A stretch of DNA of 64,000 bases from Pontibacter actiniarum. Its GTDB lineage: Bacteria > Bacteroidota > Bacteroidia > Cytophagales > Hymenobacteraceae. The translations under genes were made by a program, and so were the position numbers. Within the stretch, counting starts at the first letter, position 1. Every line of letters begins with the position of its first letter. Shown in pieces: positions 18,522 to 27,040 of the stretch. The DNA lies in the NCBI RefSeq assembly GCF_003585765.1, contig NZ_CP021235.1, positions 2,418,001 to 2,482,000 of the forward strand, written 5' to 3'. The notes below the pieces were generated by a model. The model had not been told where the DNA came from, ran no database searches, and saw only the letters and a program-made list of their open reading frames with translations.

Positions 18522-19513
18522 GCTGCACCCTCCATTTTATAAGCCTGCTCCAGCGCACGAACGATTGCCCGCTTCGCCAGCTCAATTTTAAAGTCATTGT
18601 CTCCGTATCCGGTTGCCCCTGCCACATAGGCCTCGGCTACTTTCCGGAAGTTCTCGCGGGTAGCCTGCTGCCCCCGCAGCATTGCTTCGGCCTCGGGCAC
18701 GCGCCACGGTTTGTGCGCCACACCGCCGAGCGCAATGCGCGCTTCTTTGATGGTCTCGCCATTCAGCTCCAGGGCTGCGGCCACAGACACAAGTGCAAAC
18801 GCATAAGAGGCCCTGTCGCGGAGCTTGATATAGGTGTAGTGGTCGGCAAAGCCCTTGGCAGGCAGGTCAATGGAGGTAATGATCTCGTCTTCCTTCAGGT
18901 TCGTGTCGATGTGCGGCGTGTCTCCGGGCAAGCGGTGAAAGTCGGCAAGCGGAATCATGCGGTCGCCGCCTTTGCCCGTTACGTTCACCTTTGCTTCCAG
19001 CGCGGCAAGGGCTACGGCCATGTCGGAGGGGTGCGTGGCAATGCAATGTTCGCTGGTGCCCAGGATGGCCAAGTCGCGGTTGTAGCCGTTGATGGCTGAG
19101 CAGCCGGAGCCCGGTTCGCGCTTGTTACAGGGGGTATCGGTATCGTAAAAGTAATAGCAGCGGGTGCGTTGCAGCAGGTTACCGCCATCGGTCGCCATAT
19201 TGCGCAACTGCCCAGTGGCCCCCGCCAGTATGGCATGCGACAGCAGCGGGTAACGCTGCTCTATCTCCGGGTGGTAGGCGGTGTCGGCGTTGGTGACGAG
19301 CGCCCCCAGGCGCAGCCCGCCCTCCTGGTTCTCCTCAATTGTTTTAAGCGCGATATGCGTGATGTCCACCAGGTGCTGCGGGCGCATAACGTCTATTTTC
19401 ATCAGGTCGAGCAGGTTGGTGCCGCCTGCGATAAACTTGGCCTTCGGGTGGCTGGCCACCTGGTCAACGGCAGCTTCTACCCCATCGGCACGGGTATAGG
19501 TAAATGGTCTCAT
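18518..19513 (-). CDS. paoB: FAD-binding subunit of molybdenum dehydrogenase (PaoB-like)
   Basis: 331 residues. FAD motifs FIAGGTNLLDLMK and ATDGGNLLQRTRC are clear. Unlike most FAD subunits, it has the cysteine set RTRCYYFYD, PCNKREPGSGCSA and SEHCIA that in PaoB-type proteins holds an additional [4Fe-4S] cluster. It passes electrons between the Fe-S subunit, FAD and the acceptor. Four-base overlaps with both neighbours (ATGA) indicate coupled translation and a fixed ratio of subunits. Confidence 0.94.
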   Translation of the reverse strand: MRPFTYTRADGVEAAVDQVASHPKAKFIAGGTNLLDLMKIDVMRPQHLVDITHIALKTIEENQEGGLRLGALVTNADTAYHPEIEQRYPLLSHAILAGATGQLRNMATDGGNLLQRTRCYYFYDTDTPCNKREPGSGCSAINGYNRDLAILGTSEHCIATHPSDMAVALAALEAKVNVTGKGGDRMIPLADFHRLPGDTPHIDTNLKEDEIITSIDLPAKGFADHYTYIKLRDRASYAFALVSVAAALELNGETIKEARIALGGVAHKPWRVPEAEAMLRGQQATRENFRKVAEAYVAGATGYGDNDFKIELAKRAIVRALEQAYKMEGAA

Positions 19514-20010
19514 TGGGCTGTGCTCCTTTCCAGTGCTTCCTGCACTACTTTTACAATGTTTACATAGGCTCCGCAGCGGCAGATGTTACCGCTCATCAGA
19601 TCCCGTATATCGTCCAGGGTTTTGGCTTTCCCCTCGTTTACCAAACCGATCACCGAGCATATTTGCCCCGGCGTACAGTAGCCGCACTGGAAGGCGTCGT
19701 GATCGATAAAGCCTTGCTGCACCGGGTGTAGCTCCCCGTCTTTGGCCAGCCCTTCGATGGTTGTGATGTCCTTATCCTCCTGCATGACAGCCAGCGTGAG
19801 GCAGGAGTTGATGCGCTTGCCGTCAGCCAGCACTGTGCAGGCGCCGCACTGGCCGTGGTCGCATCCCTTTTTCGTGCCGGTCAGGCCCAGGTGCTCCCGC
19901 AGGGCATCCAGTAGCGAAGTCCAGGGAGCGAGTTCCAGCTGCCTTTCAGCGCCGTTGATGCGAAGCGAGACGCGTTGTTTAGGAGGTAATGATGCGGAGT
20001 TGTTTTCCAT
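19510..20010 (-). CDS. paoA: 2Fe-2S subunit of molybdenum dehydrogenase (PaoA-like)
   Basis: 166 residues. The plant-type [2Fe-2S] motif GCDHGQCGACTV with its fourth cysteine in INSCLTL comes first, then the second cluster in FQCGYCTPGQ and NICRCGAY. It carries electrons from the Mo centre to FAD. The leader MENNSASLPPKQRVS has no twin-arginine motif. It is the first gene of the operon, with the promoter expected in the 332-base gap shared with the divergent TauE-type gene. Confidence 0.95.
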   Translation of the reverse strand: MENNSASLPPKQRVSLRINGAERQLELAPWTSLLDALREHLGLTGTKKGCDHGQCGACTVLADGKRINSCLTLAVMQEDKDITTIEGLAKDGELHPVQQGFIDHDAFQCGYCTPGQICSVIGLVNEGKAKTLDDIRDLMSGNICRCGAYVNIVKVVQEALERSTAQ

Positions 20011-20342
20011 AGCACAAGAGTAAGTTTATGAGACATGATCAGTACAAGGGCTACACATACGGCGTTAGAGGAAGCACATGCTCCACCTGCAGGCACAGCC
20101 AGTTTAAGTCTAAAAGCTTACGGGGTTATTCCGCTGAAAGTTGATGCTGATGGGCAAACGGCAGGCAAGGAGGCGGAAACCGATAGGCTAAGAGTGGTCT
20201 CCTGCACAGGCCCCAGCCTCAGGGCCGCGCCCACGAAAGTATAAACTCTGAAAAGTACGGCTGCGTAGTGTCATGCAGACGGCCGGCAACAGGCCCGCAC
20301 CAGGTATAAACACATCACGCCACACACCCTTAACAAAACCGC
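20011..20342. other. Divergent intergenic region without gene
   Basis: This 332-base gap lies between the paoA start (minus) and the TauE-type gene (plus). It contains two AAGTATA-type words and a short open frame at 20035-20244 with no protein-like character. It should hold both promoters; I see no clear riboswitch or palindrome. Confidence 0.6.
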
Positions 20343-21101
20343 ATGCAGCACTGGGAAATAATCGCACTGTTCTTCTTTATTGCCTTTGTGTACGCTTCTG
20401 TAGGGTTTGGCGGCGGCTCCAGTTACCTGGCCATCCTGGCGCTTTACTCCTTCCCCTTTAAAGAGATACGGCTTATTGCCCTGGTCTGCAACATCGTGGT
20501 GGTAACGGGCGGCACGATACTCTTCGTCCGGCACGGCCAGGTAAACTGGCGGAAGATCGTACCCCTGGTAGCGGTAAGTGTGCCCCTGGCCTACGCGGGC
20601 GCTTCGCTAAGGATCGCGCAACACACTTTTTTTATACTTCTGGGTATCTGCCTGTTACTAGCTGCCGTTTTGTTGTGGATAGGCAACAGGGCGTATACTG
20701 AGAAAGACACGCTTGCAGCAGCGAAAAAGCCAGCTTACGTAAAAGACGGAGCGCTGGGCGGCAGCATCGGTTTTCTATCCGGCATGCTGGGTATTGGTGG
20801 CGGCATTTTTCTGTCGCCCGTACTTAACCTGGCCCGGTGGGACACCCCGCGGAGAATTGCAGCCACAGCAAGCGTTTTTATACTTGTAAACTCCGTTTCA
20901 GGCATTGCAGGGCAGCTCACGCACCTGCCGGCAAGTATAAACTTTGAGCGGATAGGCCTGCTGGCACTGGCCGTGTTTGCGGGAGGCCAGCTGGGTTCGC
21001 GCCTGGCTGTTATTAAATTCAACCACCTTGTCATCCGCCGTATGACGGCCGCGCTCATATTTGTGGCCGGTATAGAGGTGCTCTACAAGCACCTGGGTTA
21101 A
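20343..21101 (+). CDS. TauE/SafE-family membrane exporter
   Basis: 252 residues with seven or eight hydrophobic segments and the two family repeats, VYASVGFGGGSSYLAIL near the N-terminus and IGFLSGMLGIGGGIFLSP near residue 145. TauE/SafE proteins move sulfite, sulfoacetate or related anions across the inner membrane. It is followed 12 bases later by moaD and then moaE, so it is co-transcribed with Mo cofactor genes. That suggests handling of a sulfur compound or oxyanion linked to the molybdoenzyme, but this is inference from position. Confidence 0.88.
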   Translation: MQHWEIIALFFFIAFVYASVGFGGGSSYLAILALYSFPFKEIRLIALVCNIVVVTGGTILFVRHGQVNWRKIVPLVAVSVPLAYAGASLRIAQHTFFILLGICLLLAAVLLWIGNRAYTEKDTLAAAKKPAYVKDGALGGSIGFLSGMLGIGGGIFLSPVLNLARWDTPRRIAATASVFILVNSVSGIAGQLTHLPASINFERIGLLALAVFAGGQLGSRLAVIKFNHLVIRRMTAALIFVAGIEVLYKHLG

Positions 21102-21113
21102 ATCAGATCAACT

Positions 21114-21356
21114 ATGAAAGTACATGTTTTAGCGTTTGGTATTGCCAGGGATATTTTCGGGGGTTCCTCGGCAGACGTGGAGGTAAAGGAAGGCGCCACT
21201 GTCCAGGAACTGCGTGCAGCCCTGGAGGCAAAGTATCCCCGCCTGAAGCAGCTGACTTCCTTTATGATGGCCGTGAACAACGAGTATGCCACAGGGGAAT
21301 GTGTGCTGCAGCAGCGCGATGAGGTGGCTGTTATCCCGCCAGTAAGCGGTGGTTAA
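21114..21356 (+). CDS. moaD: Molybdopterin synthase small subunit (MoaD)
   Basis: 80 residues of ubiquitin-like fold ending in VIPPVSGG. The C-terminal Gly-Gly is adenylated and then made into a thiocarboxylate, giving the sulfur for molybdopterin. Gene order moaD-moaE with a 12-base gap fits the synthase heterotetramer. The usual activating enzyme MoeB is only a remnant nearby, so another E1-like enzyme must activate it if the pathway works. Confidence 0.93.
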   Translation: MKVHVLAFGIARDIFGGSSADVEVKEGATVQELRAALEAKYPRLKQLTSFMMAVNNEYATGECVLQQRDEVAVIPPVSGG

Positions 21357-21368
21357 AGAGAGAAAAGT

Positions 21369-21785
21369 ATGATAGATATAAGATTAACAGAAGCGCCACT
21401 GCGCATCGCTGCCTGTATCGAGTGGGTGATGACGCCGGAGAGCGGGGGCATTGATGTATTTGTCGGCACCGTGCGCAACGCCACCCAGGGCAGGCAGGTC
21501 CAGCGGCTGGAGTTTGAGGCCTATGCACAGATGGCACGCAACGAGATGACCAAGATCGCAGAGCAGGCTCTGGAGAAATGGCCTCTCCACAAGGTGCTCC
21601 TCCACCACCGCACCGGCGTGCTGCAGGTGGGCGAAGTGCCGGTGGTGATTGCTGTTTCCGCTGCCCACCGCGCTGCCGCCTTCGACGCCTGCCGCTACAT
21701 CATCGACACCCTGAAACAGACCGTACCAATCTGGAAGAAAGAGGTGTTTGAGGATGGGGAAGCCTGGGTGGCGGCACACCCTTAA
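21369..21785 (+). CDS. moaE: Molybdopterin synthase large subunit (MoaE)
   Basis: 138 residues. GGIDVFVGTVRNATQGRQV, LEFEAYAQMARNEM, VLLHHRTGVLQVGE and PIWKKEVFEDGEAWV are standard MoaE blocks, including the lysines that act on precursor Z. With MoaD it adds two sulfurs to cyclic pyranopterin monophosphate. It ends the plus-strand TauE-moaD-moaE unit and converges on the moeB remnant. Confidence 0.95.
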   Translation: MIDIRLTEAPLRIAACIEWVMTPESGGIDVFVGTVRNATQGRQVQRLEFEAYAQMARNEMTKIAEQALEKWPLHKVLLHHRTGVLQVGEVPVVIAVSAAHRAAAFDACRYIIDTLKQTVPIWKKEVFEDGEAWVAAHP

Positions 21786-21812
21786 CCCGCCTATACTTGC
21801 TCTGCCCATGCC

Positions 21813-22115
21813 TTAATCGGCAGCAGGGTCAGGCTGCCTGAGCTGCTCTACTGCCGCCTCGCTTACCCGGAGCACAATAAAATACAAGCGACTTGTTTAG
21901 GTTGAACGCAGCACTCTGTACCTGGTTCAGCGGCACATGAAGGCCACCGATACGAAACCCCTCACGCTCCTCCGCACGACGCACGTTTGCCAGCACCTCC
22001 GGCTTTACAGGAGTGTCCTCAGCTCCTGTGCGCTACTAGTTGGCGCTTCCGCTGCTTCGGGTAGCTGTGTCGAGAACGCCACTTGGCAGCTGTAGCGCAG
22101 CAGGTCAGTTTCCAT
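21813..22115 (-). pseudogene. moeB: Remnant of moeB, rhodanese-like C-terminus
   Basis: The minus strand reads the tail of a MoeB-type protein in three frames: METDLLRYSCQVAFSTQLP up to a TAA near 22020, then PEVLANVRRAEEREGFRIGG and LHVPLNQVQSAAFN with VFYCAPGKR, then EAAVEQLRQPDPAAD and a stop at 21813. The GLHVPL and YCxxGKR wording is that of the rhodanese domain of MoeB/MOCS3. The adenylating domain is missing and two frameshifts separate the pieces. It begins overlapping the end of the mobA fusion, in the position an intact moeB would take in this operon. Confidence 0.75.
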
Positions 22116-23286
22116 CGGCAAGTACGTTTTTTTGCCCCAGCAGCTGCTTTACCCGCTCTGCATCCTCGGGGGTGTTCACGTTCAGCAGTGCCTGCGGGTA
22201 TGGAGACTGCAGAAGGCTGATGTCGCTGTTGAGCAGCACCTTTCTGGGGCAGGTGTAGCCCTGTGCCAGGAAGGCCAGCAGCGTCAGGTAGCTTTTCGGC
22301 TCCCAGATCGTGATCAGGGGCTCCGGGAAACCGTCCTGCGGACTCTCGAAGGTAGTAGCGTTGGCCGCGGCGTTGCGGTGCTGCACCAGGAAGCGGAGCG
22401 TTTCGCTGTGGAGCATCGGGAGGTCACAGGCCACCACCAGCCAGGCCGCCTCCGGCTGCTCCCGGAAAGCGGAAAGGATAGCCCCGTAAGGCCCCAGTCC
22501 GGTAAAGGTGTCGGGAATGGTTTTATAGCTTCCGTTCAGCTCCGCCTGTTGCTCCGGGCGGCAGGAGATAAACACCTCCCTGCACTGCTCCTGCAGGAGG
22601 TCGGCCGCAAAGTAGCGCTGCTCTTTGCCGTGCCAGGCCATGGCGCCTTTGTCCTGCCCCATGCGTGTACTTTTGCCGCCTGCCAGCACAAGCCCGTTCA
22701 GTACCGGCTTTGCCTGCAGCAGCCGCTCCCCGAAGAAGGCACAGATTTCCGCTGTATCCGCCAGCCGCAAAACAGGCACCTGCTGCCATTCGGGCACGGC
22801 CTCCCGCACAAAGTCAAAGACTTCATCGGCATTGCCTGCCATTAAAAACAGCTGTACGTTTGTGAGCTGCGCCACCCTTTTCCGCAGCGATTCTTTCTTT
22901 ACCGCATCTATCACCACCACCTGCGCCTTTGCCTGGTGGTGATTGCCGTTCACCAGCACCAGGTCCGCCTCATTAAAGAGCTGCCTGTACTGAAACGGGT
23001 TAGGCTGCACTTTGTAATTGAACTGGCCGTAGTGGATTTCGTCTGTGTACGCCAGTGCCGCCCCGGCCGCCAAACGGCCGGGCAGGTTCACCGCTGCGTC
23101 GCCTTCGGCATGCCGTGTATCTACGTAGGCGCACTTGTGCACTGCAGCCAGAGAACTGATTACCGTATCGGCCAGCGCTTTAATTGTATCGCAGGGGGCT
23201 CCAAGTATGGCCCACTCCTGCCGCCCGAAACTCCCGTAGCCCGGCCTTTTGATAGTGCTGTGCTTCTTATGCTCTTTTAAAGTCAC
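22105..23286 (-). CDS. mobA: MobA guanylyltransferase fused to MobB-like domain
   Basis: 393 residues. From about residue 196 it is MobA, with LNGLVLAGGKSTRMGQDKG, FISCRPEQQ, DTFTGLGPYGAILSAF and VVACDLPMLHSET, and adds GMP to molybdopterin. The first 195 residues resemble MobB, but the P-loop reads ILGAPCDTIKAL, lacking the GK[ST] signature, so nucleotide hydrolysis is doubtful. The gene overlaps moaC by 20 bases. A guanylyl form of the cofactor would serve DMSO-reductase-type enzymes, none of which is in this window. Confidence 0.85.
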   Translation of the reverse strand: MTLKEHKKHSTIKRPGYGSFGRQEWAILGAPCDTIKALADTVISSLAAVHKCAYVDTRHAEGDAAVNLPGRLAAGAALAYTDEIHYGQFNYKVQPNPFQYRQLFNEADLVLVNGNHHQAKAQVVVIDAVKKESLRKRVAQLTNVQLFLMAGNADEVFDFVREAVPEWQQVPVLRLADTAEICAFFGERLLQAKPVLNGLVLAGGKSTRMGQDKGAMAWHGKEQRYFAADLLQEQCREVFISCRPEQQAELNGSYKTIPDTFTGLGPYGAILSAFREQPEAAWLVVACDLPMLHSETLRFLVQHRNAAANATTFESPQDGFPEPLITIWEPKSYLTLLAFLAQGYTCPRKVLLNSDISLLQSPYPQALLNVNTPEDAERVKQLLGQKNVLADGN

Positions 23287-23743
23287 GCTTCCCTCCTGTC
23301 TTCTCTAGTAGCTTTGTTTCCTTTATCACGATGTCGTGGCTGAGTGCTTTGCACATGTCGTACACGGTTAGCGCCGCCACCGAGGCACCTACCAGTGCCT
23401 CCATCTCCACGCCCGTTCTGGCCGTGACGCTGGCCGTACAGTCAATCTCTACCTCCTGCTGCTCGTTTACCCGGATGGTAATGTGGCAGTTGTCCAGCCC
23501 CAGTGGGTGGCACAGCGGTATAAGGTCGCCTGTTTTCTTGGCCGCCATAATCCCCGCCAAAACCGCTGTCTGGAAAACGGCCCCCTTCTTCGTCTGAATG
23601 TCGTTTTCGGCAAACTTCTCCAGCACTTCGGCTGGCAGGGCCACCACACTTCGGGCCGTCGCCGTGCGCTGCGTTACCTGTTTGGCGCTTACGTCCACCA
23701 TCGTGGCCTGCCCCTTTTCATCGAGGTGTGAAAAATCACTCAT
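23267..23743 (-). CDS. moaC: Cyclic pyranopterin monophosphate synthase (MoaC)
   Basis: 158 residues from MSDFSHLDEKGQATMVDV; a longer frame to 23848 would run into moeA and is unlikely. TVYDMCKALSHDIVI, LIPLCHPLGLDNCHI and ARTGVEMEALVGAS are invariant MoaC segments. It completes conversion of the MoaA product to precursor Z. It lies 16 bases after moeA and overlaps the mobA fusion by 20 bases. Confidence 0.96.
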   Translation of the reverse strand: MSDFSHLDEKGQATMVDVSAKQVTQRTATARSVVALPAEVLEKFAENDIQTKKGAVFQTAVLAGIMAAKKTGDLIPLCHPLGLDNCHITIRVNEQQEVEIDCTASVTARTGVEMEALVGASVAALTVYDMCKALSHDIVIKETKLLEKTGGKRDFKRA

Positions 23744-23759
23744 ATACTTATTGATGCTT

Positions 23760-24968
23760 CTATGAAAATAACTGTTTAAAAGGCCACGCCCGGTACACTT
23801 CTCCGCTGCTAAAGCTGCTTTGCTCCCTCGGCAGCTCCAGAAAGGCATCGGCTTCTACCAGGTTGGCAAAGTCGCCCGAGCCGTTGCCTTCCAGGGGAGT
23901 GGCCAGCAGCTGCCCCCTGCCGTTTATACTTAGCCTGACCTGTAAGAAGTACTGCAGTGGCGGGTTAAACGTAAGGTCTGCAGCTAAAACGGCGTGTACT
24001 TTCTGCTGCTGTACTTGCCCGGCAGAGGCAAGCAGCCATGGGATAAAGTAGCGGTGCAGGCATACAAAAGTAGAAACAGGGTTGCCGGGCAGGGCGAAGA
24101 CAAGTGCGCCGGCGGCATGCGTGCCGAACCAGAATGGCTTGCCCGGCTTCTGCCGTACTTTATGGAAGAGCCGGTTCACCTGCAGCTCCTCCAGCACCTG
24201 CGGCACGTAGTCGTACTTGCCCATCGACACCCCGCCGCTCAGTATAACGGCATCGTACTGCTGCAGGCACAGCTGCAGCTGCTCCCGCGCGGCCGCCAGG
24301 TCGTCTGGAATATGCAGCAGCTCTGCCTGCACACCGTACTTCTCCAGCGCAGCCTTTACCATGTAGCTGTTAGAGCGCCTGATCTGGTAAGGCAGGGGCT
24401 GTTCGTGCACTTCCACCAGTTCATCGCCGGTAGAAACCACCACCACCTTTGGCAGCTTCTTCACCGGCAGTTCGGTGGCCCCTACGGCAGCAGCCATACT
24501 TACAAGCGCGGGCGTGATAAGCTGGTTGGCCTCCGCCACCACATCGTGCTGCTTTTTGTCTTTGCCTTTCCAGTGGATGTGCTGCCCTTTGTGCACTGCT
24601 TCAGTAAGCACGGTCGCCACACCCTGCTGCAGTTCCAGGTCTTCGTAGCGGATGACGGTATCGGCGGTGGCCGGCAGCGCTGCGCCCGTCATGATCTCCA
24701 CGCACTCCGCAGCATCCTGTAGCTCCACTGGCTGATCGCCGGCGGCTTGCGTGGCGCTGATCGTGAAGGACCTTCTGCCGCTCTCAAAGGCGCTAAAGCG
24801 GATCGCGATGCCATCCATAGCCACCCGGTTGTAGGGAGGCAGGTCCCTGTCTGCTTTCAGGTCAGCGGCAAGCAGCCTGCCCAGCGCCTGTTCGAACGGC
24901 AGGCGTTCGGTGCCATAGTCCCGGGCCTGCGCCTGGATAATCGCTTCCGCTTCTTCAACTAAAACCAT
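23760..24968 (-). CDS. moeA: Molybdopterin molybdenumtransferase (MoeA)
   Basis: 402 residues. N-terminal LPPYNRVAMDGIAI and GAALPATADTVIRYED, the central VVVSTGDELVE and ILSGGVSMGKYDYVPQVL, and FALPGNPVSTFVC identify MoeA, which inserts molybdate into adenylated molybdopterin. Full length for the family. It sits between moaA and moaC in the minus-strand cofactor operon, 16 bases from moaC. Confidence 0.96.
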   Translation of the reverse strand: MVLVEEAEAIIQAQARDYGTERLPFEQALGRLLAADLKADRDLPPYNRVAMDGIAIRFSAFESGRRSFTISATQAAGDQPVELQDAAECVEIMTGAALPATADTVIRYEDLELQQGVATVLTEAVHKGQHIHWKGKDKKQHDVVAEANQLITPALVSMAAAVGATELPVKKLPKVVVVSTGDELVEVHEQPLPYQIRRSNSYMVKAALEKYGVQAELLHIPDDLAAAREQLQLCLQQYDAVILSGGVSMGKYDYVPQVLEELQVNRLFHKVRQKPGKPFWFGTHAAGALVFALPGNPVSTFVCLHRYFIPWLLASAGQVQQQKVHAVLAADLTFNPPLQYFLQVRLSINGRGQLLATPLEGNGSGDFANLVEADAFLELPREQSSFSSGEVYRAWPFKQLFS

Positions 24969-25040
24969 TCGTTTACTTTTTTCTTTTGCGTGTTGCTGCG
25001 CTCTGGCTCATAGCGTGTACCATTGGCTGCTGCGCAGGTG

Positions 25041-26030
25041 TTATCCGCCGATGGTCGCCATGGATGCGCTGAGGGAGCTGATGGCCGCTGCGTTTTTCTC
25101 GGCTTCCCACCCGTCTTTTTCCCTGCTGCCGATGGCTTTGGTCAGGGTCTGCTGCAGCACAGCCTCGCCTGTACCGGCACGCATCAGATCCCGCACATTG
25201 AGCACGCCATCGCCGTAGAGGCAGGTCTTTAAAACGCCCTGCGGGGTGAGCCGAAGCCGGTTGCAGGACCCACAGAAAGAGCGCGTGTAGGCCGCTATGA
25301 TGCCTACGTTGCCTTTGTGGCCGGGGATACGGTAGTGGTAAGCGGTGGAGTTTGCCGGGTCCGGCACTTTCTGGATGCCCGGAAAGTCCTCCCTGATCGC
25401 CTCCAGTATGCGGAAGTGGTCCCAGGGCAGGTGCGTGTTATGGTCTCCGCTCCCGTTAAAGGGCATTTCCTCAATAAAGCGCACGCTAACCGGAAGCTCC
25501 TTCGTCAGTTCTACCAGCGGCTTGATGTCCTGCACGTTCTTACCGTCCATCACAACCGTATTTAGCTTTACCGGTAGCTCATGCTGCAGCAGCGCCTCCA
25601 GCGTGTGCATCACGTCCGGCAGCACATCGCGGCGGGTAATGGCAAAGAAGCGGTTCCGGTCCAGCGTGTCGAGGCTCAGGTTAACCGAATGGATACCGAT
25701 TTTCTTCAGCTCGGGCACAAGGGGCGCCGTGAGCACGCCGTTGGTGGTGATGGATACCTGCTCCAGCCCCGGCAGCTTCGTCAGGTCTGACAGAAAGCGC
25801 ATCATGCCCTTCCGCACAAACGGCTCGCCCCCGGTAATACGTACTTTGTCCACGCCCATTTTCACCAGCACGGAGCAAATCTGGAGCATCTCCTCATAGG
25901 TCATCAGCTCCTTGCGCTGCAGCCATTCGTTGCCGTGCTCCGGCATACAGTAAAAGCAGCGCAGGTTGCACCTGTCGGTCACAGCCAGCCTTAAGTAATT
26001 TACGCGTCTTCCGTGGTTATCAATCAGCAC
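25041..26030 (-). CDS. moaA: GTP 3',8-cyclase (MoaA)
   Basis: 329 residues. The radical-SAM cluster cysteines are C21, C25 and C28 in TDRCNLRCFYCMPE; the second cluster is in SFCGSCNRLRLTPQGVLKTC near residue 255-273. The protein ends in IGG, as active MoaA must for its C-terminal tail to reach the active site. It makes the first step from GTP in molybdopterin synthesis. It is the first gene of the operon moaA-moeA-moaC-mobA, with the promoter in the long upstream gap. Confidence 0.96.
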   Translation of the reverse strand: MLIDNHGRRVNYLRLAVTDRCNLRCFYCMPEHGNEWLQRKELMTYEEMLQICSVLVKMGVDKVRITGGEPFVRKGMMRFLSDLTKLPGLEQVSITTNGVLTAPLVPELKKIGIHSVNLSLDTLDRNRFFAITRRDVLPDVMHTLEALLQHELPVKLNTVVMDGKNVQDIKPLVELTKELPVSVRFIEEMPFNGSGDHNTHLPWDHFRILEAIREDFPGIQKVPDPANSTAYHYRIPGHKGNVGIIAAYTRSFCGSCNRLRLTPQGVLKTCLYGDGVLNVRDLMRAGTGEAVLQQTLTKAIGSREKDGWEAEKNAAAISSLSASMATIGG

Positions 26031-26261
26031 TATCGGTCGTTTCAGTTATGGATTTGTTTTACATACGCCCCCTGCGCAGGGCTATTTAGTACGGGGCTGG
26101 CGGCAGAAGGATAAGCGGGAGACGACAGAAGAGGCAACTCTCCGGAGCTCCCCCCGGGCCGGCCGCTGGTCTGGGGATACCGGAGCAGCGGCACGCGCCT
26201 ATACCTTGCAGTAGCCCTGCCTGCCCCTGTACAATGACAGCTTTTGTATCTAGCGGAAAGG

Positions 26262-26505
26262 TTAAATTACTTCACCCATTCGCTCTTCGTCAGGGAGAGA
26301 AGGCTTTGCCAACAGCCCCCGCAAGCGCTCCATGTGCACCGTCGTTTCCGCTGCCCGGTCTTCCTGCACAATGGCTAGTTCACAGCTGCGCTTGATGCAC
26401 ACGACACCTACCGCCAGTTGAGGTACCTGTTGCTATCACCCTGAGGCTGGTACTCAGCATAAGCTCCCAGACCACCAGCCCCTGTCTACGCACCTGTGCG
26501 GGCAT
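26262..26505 (-). pseudogene. Possible small decayed gene
   Basis: From ATG at 26505 the minus strand reads MPAQVRRQGLVVWELMLS; after a one-base shift near 26430 a second frame continues with QLAVGVVCIKRSCELAIVQ and ends RLRGLLAKPSLPDEERM before TAA at 26262. The joined text looks protein-like but I do not recognise a family. The 1-kb gap between moaA and the oxidase gene otherwise holds little. Confidence 0.3.
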
Positions 26506-26673
26506 AGTTAAACTATAGCCGCACACTCTTCCTGGCATCCGCAAAAACAATTATGTAAAGCAGTGGCAAGTATAAATACGCACGCTGGCCTGCCACTGCC
26601 TGTAGCGGCTAGCGCCATAGTTTAATCCCCTACAAACGCTAGGTTGGCAACGCAGGGAGGATGTCTATTTTCT

Positions 26674-26979
26674 CACACCCAAAGGAAAGGCAAAGTGCAG
26701 AACCGTAAACAGAGGCCAGAAAACTCATTCGCACAAAAGGAAGACCAGCCAAAGACAGCGTTCGATGTATGAGCTAGCGCATCGGCAAAAGGGCTTAAAA
26801 GCGCTTGCCCATACTTTAGCAATGCGTTTAACTGTGCTGAAAGAGAAGCCTTCCCGGAGTTGATTAACAGCAAGGGCATGAGCCACCAGCTCTCCACCGA
26901 TAAGCAGGCTTACTCTGTTGCCAACCCGATCGGGGTGGAAATGGCACTCGGAAAAACTTGTAACTCATCCCGAAAATGA
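26674..26979 (+). pseudogene. Possible decayed open frame
   Basis: A frame on the plus strand reads RPENSFAQKEDQPKTAFDV, a TGA at 26770, then ACPYFSNAFNCAEREAFPE and GMSHQLSTDKQAYSVANPIG before TGA at 26977. There is no in-frame start and no family match. It may be a dead gene lying upstream of the multicopper oxidase or chance. Confidence 0.22.
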
Positions 26980-27040
26980 TGTAACGGCAGCTCCTGCCTG
27001 ACCCGTTAGCTTTGCTCCTGTAACCAACACGGCCACAAAT

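Noticed and set aside
20035..20244. 69-residue frame in the paoA/TauE gap
   Set aside because: Compositionally random and lies in the expected promoter region.
20011..20342. Moco riboswitch in front of the Mo genes
   Set aside because: I could not find the conserved stems; the element is mostly known from other phyla.
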